Shown: piece after piece, positions 16,610 to 24,827 of the stretch
Layout of the letters: each line of letters opens with the position of its first letter
Position numbering within the stretch: the stretch's first letter is position 1
DNA from: Streptomyces lichenis
GTDB taxonomy: Bacteria; Actinomycetota; Actinomycetes; Streptomycetales; Streptomycetaceae
Direction: 5' to 3'
DNA: 64,000 bases
Assembly: GCF_023218175.1 (NCBI RefSeq)
Contig: NZ_JALPTH010000034.1
Coordinates: forward strand, 1-64,000
Translations under genes and position numbers: made by a program
The notes under the pieces: model-generated
Databases searched by the model: none
Told to the model about the DNA's origin: nothing
Seen by the model: only the letters and a program-made list of their open reading frames with translations

Positions 16610-17513
16610 GACGAAGGCCGTCACCAAGACGGCCAAGACGCCCCGTCCGGCCAAGGGCGACGACCTGGCCGGTCTGGAGGCGGGCCTGGACGCGCTGGAC
16701 GCGGTGCAGGTCACCCGTACCCCGGTGCGCGAGGTGCTGCTGCGCAAGGTGCTGCCGCCGGTGGTGGCGGTGGCGCTGGTCCTGGCGGTGTGGCAGCTGC
16801 TGGTGTCCGCGCAGGTCACCGACGCGTACAAGCTGCCGCCGCCGGCCGCGGTCTGGGACAGCCTGCGGAAGATGTGGCTGGAGGGGACCCTGCTGGAGGT
16901 CCTGTGGACCAGTGTGTCCCGGGCCCTGCTGGGCTTCCTGATGGCGCTGGCGATCGGCACCCCGCTGGGGCTGCTGGTGGCCCGGGTGCGGGTGGTGCGG
17001 GCCGCGATCGGCCCGATCCTCTCCGGGCTCCAGTCCCTGCCCTCGGTGGCCTGGGTGCCCCCGGCGGTGCTCTGGCTGGGCCTCAACGACTCGATGATGT
17101 TCGCGGTGATCCTGCTGGGCGCGGTGCCGTCGATCGCCAACGGGCTGGTCGCGGGCATCGACCAGGTGCCCCCGCTGTTCCTCCGCGCCGGCCGCACCCT
17201 CGGCGCCACCGGCCTGCGCGGCGCCCGGTTCGTGATCATGCCCGCCGCCCTCCCCGGCTATCTGGCCGGGCTGAAGCAGGGCTGGGCGTTCTCCTGGCGG
17301 TCGCTGATGGCGGCGGAGATCATCGCCTCCTCGCCCGACCTGGGCCTGGGGCTGGGCCAGCTGCTGGAGAACGGCCGCAACAACATCGACATGCCGGGCA
17401 TCTTCCTGGCCATCATCCTGATCCTGGTGGTCGGTGTCGCCATCGACCTGCTGATCTTCAGCCCGCTGGAGCGCGCCGTACTGCGCTCCCGCGGCCTGTT
17501 GGTCAAGAGCTGA
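16596..17513 (+). CDS. ssuC: Sulfonate ABC transporter permease
   Basis: A 305-residue integral membrane protein with a cytoplasmic N-terminus of about 60 residues and about six membrane segments beginning VLPPVVAVALVLAVWQLLV. The EAA loop that contacts the ATPase is visible as RAGRTLGATGLRGARFVIMPAALPG (about 185-210). The start at ATG 16596 has GGGGAG ten bases upstream; translation is coupled to ssuB by overlap. Confidence 0.92.
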   Translation: MAGTETKAVTKTAKTPRPAKGDDLAGLEAGLDALDAVQVTRTPVREVLLRKVLPPVVAVALVLAVWQLLVSAQVTDAYKLPPPAAVWDSLRKMWLEGTLLEVLWTSVSRALLGFLMALAIGTPLGLLVARVRVVRAAIGPILSGLQSLPSVAWVPPAVLWLGLNDSMMFAVILLGAVPSIANGLVAGIDQVPPLFLRAGRTLGATGLRGARFVIMPAALPGYLAGLKQGWAFSWRSLMAAEIIASSPDLGLGLGQLLENGRNNIDMPGIFLAIILILVVGVAIDLLIFSPLERAVLRSRGLLVKS

Positions 17514-17522
17514 GTGGTCCCC

Positions 17523-18272
17523 ATGCACCTCCTGTCCCCTTCCCCCGTCCTGCTGGTCATCGCGCACGGCAGCCGCGACCCGCGGCACGCCGCGACGGTC
17601 CGCGCCCTGGTGGACCGAGCCGCCGCGCTGCGCCCCGGCCTGCGCACCGAGACGGCGTTCCTGGACTTCAACGTCCCCTCGGTGGGCGCCGTGCTGGAGC
17701 GGCTGGCCGCCGAGGGGGTACGGGGCGTGGTGGCGCTCCCGCTGCTCCTCACCCGCGCCTTCCACGCCAAGTCCGACGTCCCGGCCGTACTGTGCCAGGC
17801 CCCGCCCTCCCTGCGCATCCGCCAGGCGCCGGTGCTCGGCCCCTCCCCGCTCCTCCTCTCCGCGCTGGAGCGGCGGCTGTACGAGGCGGGGCTGACCCCC
17901 GCCGACAAGCGCTCGACCGGGGTCGTGCTGGCCTCGGCGGGCTCCAGTGACCCGGAGGCGATCGCGGTGATCGCAGATGTGGCGCGGGAGCTGCGGCGTA
18001 CCGGTTGGTGCGCTGTGCGGCCCGCGTTCGCCTCCGCATCCCCTCCCCGCACCGAGGACGCGGTACGCGCGCTGCGCGAGACCGGGGTCTCCCGGGTGGC
18101 CGTCGCCCCCTACGTCCTGGCCCCGGGGCGCCTCCCTGACCGGATAGCGGCCGGCGCGGCGGACGCCGACATCCTCGCCGACGTCCTCGGCCCGGCCCCC
18201 GAGGTGGCCCGGCTGCTCCTCACCCGCTACGACGAGGCCCGCGCCGGCGCGGGCGTCCTGGTGGCCGCGTAG
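17523..18272 (+). CDS. Sirohydrochlorin chelatase (CbiX/SirB family)
   Basis: A 249-residue class-II chelatase with two half-domains. The first begins VLLVIAHGSRDPRHAATV, whose His is the expected metal ligand, and the second begins STGVVLASAGSSDPEAIAV. It inserts ferrous iron into sirohydrochlorin to make siroheme, the cofactor of the sulfite reductase at the head of the operon, which explains its place here. GTG 17514 directly after the ssuC stop is an alternative start; ATG 17523 has GAGTGG upstream. Cobalt insertion is possible but does not fit the context. Confidence 0.85.
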   Translation: MHLLSPSPVLLVIAHGSRDPRHAATVRALVDRAAALRPGLRTETAFLDFNVPSVGAVLERLAAEGVRGVVALPLLLTRAFHAKSDVPAVLCQAPPSLRIRQAPVLGPSPLLLSALERRLYEAGLTPADKRSTGVVLASAGSSDPEAIAVIADVARELRRTGWCAVRPAFASASPPRTEDAVRALRETGVSRVAVAPYVLAPGRLPDRIAAGAADADILADVLGPAPEVARLLLTRYDEARAGAGVLVAA

Positions 18273-18288
18273 GCCTGTCCGCCGCCAC

Positions 18289-18319
18289 TTGACCTTGACA
18301 CGGTGACAAGGCCTTCACT
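18289..18319 (+). promoter_or_regulatory. MerR-type promoter and operator
   Basis: TTGACC (-35, 18289-18294) and TTCACT (-10, 18314-18319) are separated by 19 bases, the over-long spacing typical of MerR-activated promoters. The palindrome CCTTGnCAC-G-GTGnCAAGG (18293-18311) fills the spacer. The predicted transcript starts just at the AAGGAGG (18326-18332) of the HEAT gene. The MerR protein encoded at 19015 is the natural candidate to bind here. Confidence 0.7.
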
Positions 18320-18339
18320 GCCGTCAAGGAGGTGGTCAC

Positions 18340-19011
18340 ATGACCATGGTGGACAAGGACGACCAGACGGCGCGCGCCCTACGAGGGCTGGCCCACGGGG
18401 ACACATCGGTACGGCTGCGGGCCGCGCTCGCCGTCGGCACCGCCCCGGCCCCGGAGGCGGTGGGGGCGCTGATCGAGCGGTGCGCGATCGAACCGGACTT
18501 CTCCGTACGCGAGATGCTGACCTGGGCGCTCACCCGCCACCCGGCGGCGCTGACCCTCCCGCCGCTCCTCGCCGAGGTCCGCTCGGAGCGCACCCAGGCC
18601 CGGAGCCAGGCCCTGCACACCCTCTCCAAGATCGGCGACCCCCGAGCCTGGCCGGCGATCACCCCGGACCTGCTCGCCGACCCCGACGACGAGGTGGCCC
18701 GGTCCGCCTGGCGAGCCGCAGTCGTCCTCGTACCCGAGGACGAGAAGCACCGCCTGGCCACATCATTCACCACCCAGCTCGGCCGCGGCGGCCACGAGAC
18801 GCGACTGAGCCTCAGCCGGGCCCTGACCGCCCTCGGCGAAGCGATGCTGTCGCCCCTGAGCGGCGCGGCGAGCGATCCCGACCCCGAGGTCCGCGCCCAC
18901 GCGCTGGCCACCGAGCGGCTGTGGCAGGATCCGGACGCAGGGTTCGCGTCCGCGATCGAGGAGGCCAAGCGCCTGGTAGCCCTCGGCGGCGCAGGACGGG
19001 AGGGGCGGTAG
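18340..19011 (+). CDS. HEAT-repeat protein
   Basis: A 223-residue all-helical protein built of HEAT/PBS-lyase-like repeats of about 30 residues (DTSVRLRAALAVGTA, DFSVREMLTWALTRH, ERTQARSQALHTLSKIGDP, DDEVARSAWRAAVVL). Such proteins are scaffolds; no catalytic motif is visible. AAGGAGG lies seven bases before ATG 18340. It is followed after three bases by a MerR regulator that carries similar repeats, so the two products probably interact or sense the same thing. Confidence 0.75.
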   Translation: MTMVDKDDQTARALRGLAHGDTSVRLRAALAVGTAPAPEAVGALIERCAIEPDFSVREMLTWALTRHPAALTLPPLLAEVRSERTQARSQALHTLSKIGDPRAWPAITPDLLADPDDEVARSAWRAAVVLVPEDEKHRLATSFTTQLGRGGHETRLSLSRALTALGEAMLSPLSGAASDPDPEVRAHALATERLWQDPDAGFASAIEEAKRLVALGGAGREGR

Positions 19012-19014
19012 ACG

Positions 19015-20112
19015 GTGCTGATCGGCGAGGTCGCCCAGCGGTCCGGAGTCAGCGCCCGCATGCTCCGGCACTACGAGTCGCTGGGCCTGGTGTGCCCCTC
19101 GGGCCGCACCGGCTCCGGCTACCGGGAGTACACCGACGAGGACATCCGGCGGATCTTCCACATCGAGAGCCTCCGCTCCCTGGGTCTGTCCCTGCGCGAG
19201 GCTGGGCGCGCGCTGGACGACCCGGCCTTCGCCCCCACCCAGCTCGTCACCGACCTCATCCGCCAGACCCGGGACCGTATCGCCGCGCAGACAGACCTCC
19301 TCACCCGGCTGACCCGCATCAGTGCCGCGGAACCGTCCGACTGGGAGGACGTCCTCCACACCGTCGCCCTCCTCCAGGCGCTCGGCTCCCCCAGCGCCAG
19401 AGCCCGGCAACGCGCCGCCCTGTCGGCGGCGAAGGACACCCCCATCCCACCGGAGGCACTGGCAGAGGCCATCCTGACCGAGTCGGACCCGGTCGTCGCC
19501 GGAGCCCTGCGCTGGGCCCTGGCCCACTCCGGCGGCCCCGCCCCCGCACTCCTGGCCCACGGCCTCGCATCCCCCTCGCCCGAGGTCCGGCAGCGCGCCG
19601 TCCAGTCCCTCGCCGAACTCCCGGACGGCACCTCGACCGCCCTGCTGCGCACCGCCCTCCCCCACCCCGACCCGGTCGTCCGCGCCCACGCGGCCCTGGC
19701 GCTCGGAGCCCGCGGGGTGGCCGACGCGGTCCCGGCCCTCGTCGACCTCATCGTGGAGGGCCGCAACGACACCGACGCGGCCGACGCCTTGAGCGCCCTC
19801 GCCGCCGACCCCGCCGCGACCGACGCCATCGCCACCGCCCTGGTCGACCGCCTCGCCCAGGGCACCCCCGCCCCCACCGCCCGCCGCCGACTGGCCCAAG
19901 CCCTCGCGGACATCCCCGGAGGCACCGCGTCCGACGCCCTGGCCGAACTCTCCCAGGACGAGGACCGCGCCGTAGCCCTGACCGCGACCTACGTCCTCCG
20001 GCTCCGCGAGTCCACCGGTGAGCGGACCGAGTCCACCGGTGAGCGGACCGCGCCCCCTACCCGGCGGCCCCGTCAGCCGCCCGCTCCAGAAACCCATCCA
20101 CCGTCCGGCTGA
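19015..20112 (+). CDS. MerR-family regulator with C-terminal HEAT repeats
   Basis: A 365-residue protein. Residues 1-70 are a MerR winged helix-turn-helix (IGEVAQRSGVSARMLRHYESLGL, then GYREYTDEDIRRIFHIESLRSLG), followed by the dimerising coiled helix to about 110. The rest is not a small-ligand domain but about six HEAT-like repeats (SPEVRQRAVQSLAEL, DPVVRAHAALALGARG, and so on). The effector domain is thus a protein-interaction solenoid. GTG 19015 follows the HEAT gene stop by three bases. The C-terminus is low complexity, includes a tandem duplication, and overlaps the convergent hydrolase gene. Confidence 0.85.
   Translation: MLIGEVAQRSGVSARMLRHYESLGLVCPSGRTGSGYREYTDEDIRRIFHIESLRSLGLSLREAGRALDDPAFAPTQLVTDLIRQTRDRIAAQTDLLTRLTRISAAEPSDWEDVLHTVALLQALGSPSARARQRAALSAAKDTPIPPEALAEAILTESDPVVAGALRWALAHSGGPAPALLAHGLASPSPEVRQRAVQSLAELPDGTSTALLRTALPHPDPVVRAHAALALGARGVADAVPALVDLIVEGRNDTDAADALSALAADPAATDAIATALVDRLAQGTPAPTARRRLAQALADIPGGTASDALAELSQDEDRAVALTATYVLRLRESTGERTESTGERTAPPTRRPRQPPAPETHPPSG
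20008..20049 (+). repeat. Two-copy 21-bp tandem repeat in the MerR-HEAT tail
   Basis: Two perfect 21-bp copies (20008-20028 and 20029-20049) encode the repeated heptapeptide ESTGERT. The frame is kept. This looks like a recent in-frame slippage in a dispensable tail. Confidence 0.9.
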
Positions 20113-20929
20113 ACCACCCCTGGTCGTCCAGCCACAGATAGTGCCCGCCGCCCGGCTGCACCACCGCCGTGCCGTGCGGCAGCAGCGCGGCGATCTCCCG
20201 GGCGACCTCCGGCCGGGGCCCGCTGTCCAGCTCCCCGGCCAGCACCAGAACGGGCGCGTCCAGCGCCCCGAGGGCCACACGCCCCGCCTCCGGCTCGAAA
20301 GCCCCCGGCGCGGCATACCCGGCCCCGGCCTCCTCGTTCGTCTCTCCGGCATCCCCGGCCGCGTGCGCCCGCGCGGCCGCGTCCCAGCGGCCGTAGAAGA
20401 AGGGCATGGCGGCGTCGAAGTCCTCCTCGCCCGCCTGCCCCGCCCAGATCCGGTCGTACGCCTCCCGCCCCTCCGCGTACCAGGGCTCCCCCTTCCGCAG
20501 ATCCGCCGCCTCGCCCCTGTCCCGGACGGTGAACTCCACGCCCAGCACCCGGGCCCGGGAGGTGACCAGCACCAGCGCCCGCACCCGCTCCGGGTACCGG
20601 GCGGCGTAGGCCAGCGCGAGGTCCCCGCCCGCCGAGTGCGCCAGCAGGTCCACCCGCTCCAGCCCCAGGGCGACCCGCAGCGCCTCCACGTCGTCCACCT
20701 GCCGGTCGCAGCGGTACGAGCCGGGGTCCTTCGGCACCGCCGACTCCCCCGTCCCCCTCAAGTCCAACCGCACCAGCCGCCGATACCGGTCCAGCCCGCC
20801 CAGATCCCCCAGATACGCCGACGCCCGCATCGGCCCTCCGGGCAGGCAGATCAGCGGTTCACCGGTGCCGGTGCCGTGCCAGGCGAGCAGGGTCCCATCG
20901 GGTGCGCGAAAGCGGTTCACACCCGCCAT
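20057..20929 (-). CDS. Alpha/beta-hydrolase (proline iminopeptidase-like)
   Basis: A 290-residue alpha/beta-hydrolase with the oxyanion segment LICLPGGPMRASAYLGDLGG, DLRGTGESAVP, the nucleophile elbow AHSAGGDLALAYA (Ser of A-H-S-A-G), and a C-terminal PGGGHYLWLDDQ containing the catalytic His. The pattern recalls prolyl aminopeptidases, but the substrate is open. ATG 20929 has GGGGAAG six bases upstream; ATG 20935 is too close to it. Its 3' end overlaps the convergent MerR-HEAT gene by 56 bases. Confidence 0.82.
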   Translation of the reverse strand: MAGVNRFRAPDGTLLAWHGTGTGEPLICLPGGPMRASAYLGDLGGLDRYRRLVRLDLRGTGESAVPKDPGSYRCDRQVDDVEALRVALGLERVDLLAHSAGGDLALAYAARYPERVRALVLVTSRARVLGVEFTVRDRGEAADLRKGEPWYAEGREAYDRIWAGQAGEEDFDAAMPFFYGRWDAAARAHAAGDAGETNEEAGAGYAAPGAFEPEAGRVALGALDAPVLVLAGELDSGPRPEVAREIAALLPHGTAVVQPGGGHYLWLDDQGWFSRTVDGFLERAADGAAG

Positions 20930-20977
20930 GATCATCTTCCCCGTCCACCCCGGGCAAGCCCCCGCCGCCCGGCCGGC

Positions 20978-21532
20978 TCACCCTCCCCCGGTCAACTCCG
21001 CCAGCTTGACGACCGTGTTCCAGTTGCGGGTGGTGGCGGTGAGGCCCCTGAGGAGGGCGGGGCGGGCGAGGGCTTCGGCGAGCTTGGAGCGGCCGAGGCC
21101 GTCGGGGGCGTAGAGGTAGAGGGCGCGGTCGCCGAGGCGGAAGTCCTCGGGGGCGAAGGCGGCGGTGTCCAGGGCGGCGAAGCGCGCCGGGGCGACCGGG
21201 TCGGAGAAGTAGGTGACATGGAGCTGGCGGGGCTCCAGTCCGGCGGCCGGGAAGGGGCAGTCGTCGGCGATGGCGCGGAGGTACGGAGCGGAGCGCACCA
21301 GGCAGTCGGCGCGGAAGCCGAACCGCTCCTGGACGGCCTCCTCGATCCGGGTGGCGAGGGCGTCCTCCCCTTCGGCGGAGGCGGAGGTGAAGACGGCGTT
21401 GCCGCTCTGGAGGTAGGTGGACACCTCGGTGTGGCCGAGCGTGGTCAGCAGGGCGCGCAGGTCGGCCATGGGGAGCTTCTTGTGGCCGCCGACGTTGATA
21501 CCGCGCAGCAGCAGGGCGTATCTGGTGGTCAT
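20978..21532 (-). CDS. DUF1697 protein
   Basis: A 184-residue protein with the family hallmark near the N-terminus, YALLLRGINVGGHKKLPMADLRALL, then YLQSGNAVF, and the C-terminal RNWNTVVKLAEL. The family is widespread and uncharacterised. The ATG at 21532 (MTTRYALLLRG) fits homologues. It lies 49 bases upstream of the hydrolase gene on the same strand and may be transcribed with it. Confidence 0.85.
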   Translation of the reverse strand: MTTRYALLLRGINVGGHKKLPMADLRALLTTLGHTEVSTYLQSGNAVFTSASAEGEDALATRIEEAVQERFGFRADCLVRSAPYLRAIADDCPFPAAGLEPRQLHVTYFSDPVAPARFAALDTAAFAPEDFRLGDRALYLYAPDGLGRSKLAEALARPALLRGLTATTRNWNTVVKLAELTGGG

Positions 21533-21675
21533 GGACGCCACCGTAGTGGGCGGCCGCCGTGCCCCATGGGGGACGGCGCGGCGGCCGCCGGGCGGCCCCG
21601 GGCGGGGCGCCGTCCCACACCCTGCTTGATTGACGCGTCTCCATCAAGTACGCCTGCCGGTGAGCCGAAGTGCGC

Positions 21676-22875
21676 TCAGTGCCGGGGCAGTTCGGCCTCC
21701 ACCAGGTCGGCCGCGCGCGGGGTGCCGCCCTCCTCGGACATCTCCCGGCGGATGGCCTCGGCGCGGCGGGCGGTCTCGGGGTCGGCGACCAGCTCCAGCA
21801 CCGCGGTGCGCAGCGCCTCGGCCGTGGCCTGCTCGGTGTCGAGGCGGCGGGCCACACCGAGGGAGACCAGCATGTCGGCGTTCCCGAACTGGTCGGCGGC
21901 CTGCGGGACGGCGACCATGGGGGTGCCGGTGGTCAGGCCCTCCTGGCTGCCGCCCATGCCCGCGTGGGTGATGAAGGCGTCGGCCTGGCGCAGCACGGCG
22001 AGCTGGGGCACCCAGGTGCGCACCTCGATGTTGCCGGGCACGGCGCCCAGTTCGGCGGGGTCGACGTGCTTGCCGATCTGGAGCACCACATGCCAGCCGG
22101 GCAGACCGCCGAAGGCCTCGACGCAGGCGCGGTAGAAGGCGGGCTGCTTGGTGAAGGCGGAGCCGAGCGAGACCAGCAGCACCTTCTCGGCGCCGTCCGG
22201 CCGCTGCCAGCCGCCCTGGTCGGCCCGCTCGCCCTGGCAGGCGCCGACGAACCGGTAGACGGACTGGTCCACCCGGTCGGCGTTCGGCTGGAGCGCCCGG
22301 GGGATGAGGACGACCGCCTTGCGGGGGCGGCCGATGAACCGGGCCGGGTCGGCGTCGATGCCGTGCTCCGCGAGCCAGCCCTGGTAGCGCTCGTAGTACG
22401 CCTTGCCGCGTTCGCTCTGCCTGAGCTCGGCGTACATCGGGTCGCCGACCTCCTCCTCGTAGCCCTCCCAGGGGGCCATGTGCGGCCAGAGGGAGAGGGC
22501 GGGCACGCCCCAGCGGTGGGCGAGGACGGGTGCGGCGGCGCAGGCGGTGTCGTGCAGGACGAGGTCCGGCCGGTCGCCCTCGAAGGCGTCGGCGAGCTGC
22601 GGCAGCGCCTGGATGGCGTCGGCGAGGAACGGTTCCAGGTTCTCGACGAGTTCGGTGCCCCAGGCGTCGGGGTCGTCGTCGGTCGGCAGCGTGGAGGTGT
22701 ACGGGACGGGCCGGGCGCCGGTGGCGGCGACCTGCTCGGCGAAGGAGGCCGGGACGGCGAAGCTGACCCGGTGGCCGCGGTCGACCAGTTCCCGGATCAC
22801 ATCGAGGTGCGGGTTCACATGGCCGTGGGCGGCGATGGAGAACATGGCGATATGGGCGCGCGGGGTGGTGGTCAT
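21676..22875 (-). CDS. Macrolide-type UDP-glycosyltransferase (MGT family)
   Basis: A 399-residue GT-B, GT1-family enzyme. It opens with IAMFSIAAHGHVNPHLDVIRE, whose His matches the catalytic base of OleD/MgtA enzymes. The C-terminal donor-binding block reads VRTWVPQLAVLRQADAFITHAGMGGSQEGL and PMVAVPQAADQFGNA. Relatives inactivate macrolides by glucosylation with UDP-glucose, or glycosylate other small molecules. The gene stands alone, so self-protection or detoxification is more likely than a biosynthetic role. ATG 22875 is at the expected leaderless start behind an operator-bearing promoter. Confidence 0.88.
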   Translation of the reverse strand: MTTTPRAHIAMFSIAAHGHVNPHLDVIRELVDRGHRVSFAVPASFAEQVAATGARPVPYTSTLPTDDDPDAWGTELVENLEPFLADAIQALPQLADAFEGDRPDLVLHDTACAAAPVLAHRWGVPALSLWPHMAPWEGYEEEVGDPMYAELRQSERGKAYYERYQGWLAEHGIDADPARFIGRPRKAVVLIPRALQPNADRVDQSVYRFVGACQGERADQGGWQRPDGAEKVLLVSLGSAFTKQPAFYRACVEAFGGLPGWHVVLQIGKHVDPAELGAVPGNIEVRTWVPQLAVLRQADAFITHAGMGGSQEGLTTGTPMVAVPQAADQFGNADMLVSLGVARRLDTEQATAEALRTAVLELVADPETARRAEAIRREMSEEGGTPRAADLVEAELPRH

Positions 22876-22882
22876 GGCGACG

Positions 22883-22912
22883 ACCCTACGCGAGACGATA
22901 CGTATCGTGCAA
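22883..22912 (-). promoter_or_regulatory. Promoter with palindromic operator for the glycosyltransferase
   Basis: On the minus strand TTGCAC (22912-22907) and TAGGGT (22888-22883) are 18 bases apart, and TAGGGT ends seven bases before ATG 22875, predicting a leaderless message. The spacer holds the perfect 14-bp palindrome ACGATACGTATCGT (22895-22908), placed so that a bound TetR-like dimer would block RNA polymerase. No TetR gene lies in the window near it. Confidence 0.65.
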
Positions 22913-22988
22913 CTGATGTGCGGGTCGCTCGGACGGGGCCGGCGGGCGAGTGGAAGACTGGCGGTCGGTGAAAGGGAGGCGGTCGGGG

Positions 22989-23858
22989 ATGGACGAGGCA
23001 CGGGCACGGGAGGTGCTGGCCGCGGCGGGGCTGGCGGGCCGGGGCGGTGGCGCGGAGCTGCTGGCGCTCGGCGAGAACGCCGTCTTCCGCACCGGCGCGG
23101 ACGGCGGGCTGGTGGTCAAGGTCGGCCGGGAGGCCGCGCTGCTGGAGCGGGCCGGACGGGAGGTGGCGATCGCCGCCTGGCTCGCCGAGGCGGGGGTGCC
23201 CGCGGTACGGGCGGCCGAGCAGGAGCCGCGGCTGGTGGAGGGGCACCCGGTCACCGTCTGGCACCGGCTGCCCGAGGCCGTACGCCCGGCCGAGCCCCGC
23301 GACCTCGCCCCGCTGCTGCGGCGGGTGCACGCCCTGCCCGAGCCGCCGTTCGCCCTGCCGCCGCGGGAACTGCTCGGCGGCGTCGAGCGCTGGCTGCGGC
23401 TGGCGGGCGACGCGGTCGACCCGGCCGACGCGGAGTATCTGCGCGCCCGGCGCGACGGGTTCGCGGCGGCCGCCGCCGCTCTCGTCCCCCAGCTGCCGCC
23501 CGGCCCGATCCACGGTGACGCGCTGACCCGCAATGTGCACATCGGGCCGGACGGGCCGGTCCTGGTGGACCTGGAGACCTTCTCCTTGGACCTGCGCGAG
23601 CACGACCTCGTCGTCCTCGCCCTGTCCCGGGACCGCTACGGACTCGACCCGGCCGCCTATGACGCCTTCACCGAGGCGTACGGCTGGGACGTCCGCGCAT
23701 GGGACGGCTGCGCGGTGCTGCGGGGCGCCCGGGAGACCGCCAGCTGCGCCTGGGTCTCCCAGCACGCCCCGGGCAACCCCAAGGCGCTGGCCGAGTTCCG
23801 CCGGCGGGTGGCCTCGCTTCGGGACGGCGACCCGGAGGTCCGCTGGTACCCCTTCTGA
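22989..23858 (+). CDS. APH-fold phosphotransferase
   Basis: A 289-residue kinase-fold protein. Nucleotide-binding elements include GLVVKVGREAALLERAGREVAIA; the catalytic loop is IHGDALTRNVHI (H-G-D-x4-N) and the metal-binding segment VLVDLETFSLD. Family members phosphorylate aminoglycosides, macrolides, choline, sugars or other alcohols. The divergent glycosyltransferase of the macrolide-modifying type raises the idea of a paired resistance function, but nothing in the sequence fixes the substrate. GGGAGG precedes ATG 22989. Confidence 0.8.
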   Translation: MDEARAREVLAAAGLAGRGGGAELLALGENAVFRTGADGGLVVKVGREAALLERAGREVAIAAWLAEAGVPAVRAAEQEPRLVEGHPVTVWHRLPEAVRPAEPRDLAPLLRRVHALPEPPFALPPRELLGGVERWLRLAGDAVDPADAEYLRARRDGFAAAAAALVPQLPPGPIHGDALTRNVHIGPDGPVLVDLETFSLDLREHDLVVLALSRDRYGLDPAAYDAFTEAYGWDVRAWDGCAVLRGARETASCAWVSQHAPGNPKALAEFRRRVASLRDGDPEVRWYPF

Positions 23859-23935
23859 ACCCCCGCCCCAGGGACGTAGGTTGAGTCGTTGACGTTCCCC
23901 GGCCGGCATGGCCCTCTCGACCACTGGAGAACCGT

Positions 23936-24775
23936 ATGCGCGTGGAGCTGTCCGACGTTTCGCTGGAGGTCCAGGACAACGGCACCGGTCACGAACCGGT
24001 GCTGCTGTTGCACGGCTTTCCCGACACCCACGACCTCTGGCGGCACCAGGTCAAGGCGCTGGACGCGGCCGGCCACCGGGTGATCGCCCCCGATCTGCGC
24101 GGCTTCGGCGACTCGGGCCGGCCCGAGGACCCCACGGCCTACCACCCGCTCCACTCGGCCGGCGACCTGGTCCAGCTGCTGGACCGGCTGGACGTCGGCT
24201 CCGTCCATCTGGTCGGCCATGACTGGGGGTCGGCCGTCGCCCAGGCGCTGGTCGCCGTCGAGCCGGACCGGGTGGCCAGCCTGAGCCTGCTGTCGGTGGG
24301 GCACGGCGGTGCGCTGCTGTCGGCCGGCTGGGAGCAGCGCCGCCGCTCCTGGTACATCCAGCTGTTCCAACTGGCCGGGATCGCGGAGGACTTCGTCTCC
24401 CGGGACGACTTCGCCGTGCTGCGGGAGATGCTGGCCGGGCACCCGGACGCGGACGAGGCGGCGGCCCGGCTGCGCGAGCATGAGGCGCTCACCGCGGCGC
24501 TGGGCATCTACCGGGCGGGGCTGCCCCCGGAGGTGATGTTCGGCCCGGTGCCGGACGGGCCGAGGCTGCGCGGCCCGGTGCTGGGGGTGTGGAGTGATGG
24601 CGACCCCTTCCTCACCGAGCGGTCGATGACCGGGACGGAGGCGTTCGTGGACGGTGACTTCCGCTACGAGCGGGTGGAGGGCGTCGGCCACTGGCTCCCG
24701 CTGGAGGCCCCGGAGCGGGTGAACGAACTGCTGCTCGCCTTCTTCCGGGAGCACGGCTCGGGCGCCGGGGTCTGA
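23936..24775 (+). CDS. Alpha/beta-hydrolase, epoxide hydrolase-like
   Basis: A 279-residue alpha/beta-hydrolase. HGFPDTHDLW carries the oxyanion His-Gly, and the nucleophile elbow GHDWGSAVAQAL has Asp, not Ser, as nucleophile, typical of epoxide hydrolases and haloalkane dehalogenases. The catalytic His is in VEGVGHWLPLEAPERV. A lid domain rich in aromatic residues lies between. GGAGAAC precedes ATG 23936. It follows the APH-like gene by 77 bases on the same strand. Confidence 0.85.
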   Translation: MRVELSDVSLEVQDNGTGHEPVLLLHGFPDTHDLWRHQVKALDAAGHRVIAPDLRGFGDSGRPEDPTAYHPLHSAGDLVQLLDRLDVGSVHLVGHDWGSAVAQALVAVEPDRVASLSLLSVGHGGALLSAGWEQRRRSWYIQLFQLAGIAEDFVSRDDFAVLREMLAGHPDADEAAARLREHEALTAALGIYRAGLPPEVMFGPVPDGPRLRGPVLGVWSDGDPFLTERSMTGTEAFVDGDFRYERVEGVGHWLPLEAPERVNELLLAFFREHGSGAGV

Positions 24776-24797
24776 CAGGCGGGCCCGGGGGCGGCCC

Positions 24798-24827
24798 TGA
24801 GGGGCGCCGGGGCCTGACGGCCCCTCA
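24798..24827. terminator. Hairpin between convergent hydrolase and exonuclease genes
   Basis: Nested inverted repeats TGAGGGG/CCCCTCA (24798-24804 and 24821-24827) and GGGGCC-TGAC-GGCCCC (24809-24824) sit between the two convergent genes. The outer arm includes the stop codon of the minus-strand gene. Probably a bidirectional terminator. Confidence 0.55.

Noticed and set aside
21676..23858. Glycosyltransferase region as part of an antibiotic biosynthetic cluster
   Set aside because: No polyketide, peptide or deoxysugar genes are nearby; neighbours are unrelated.
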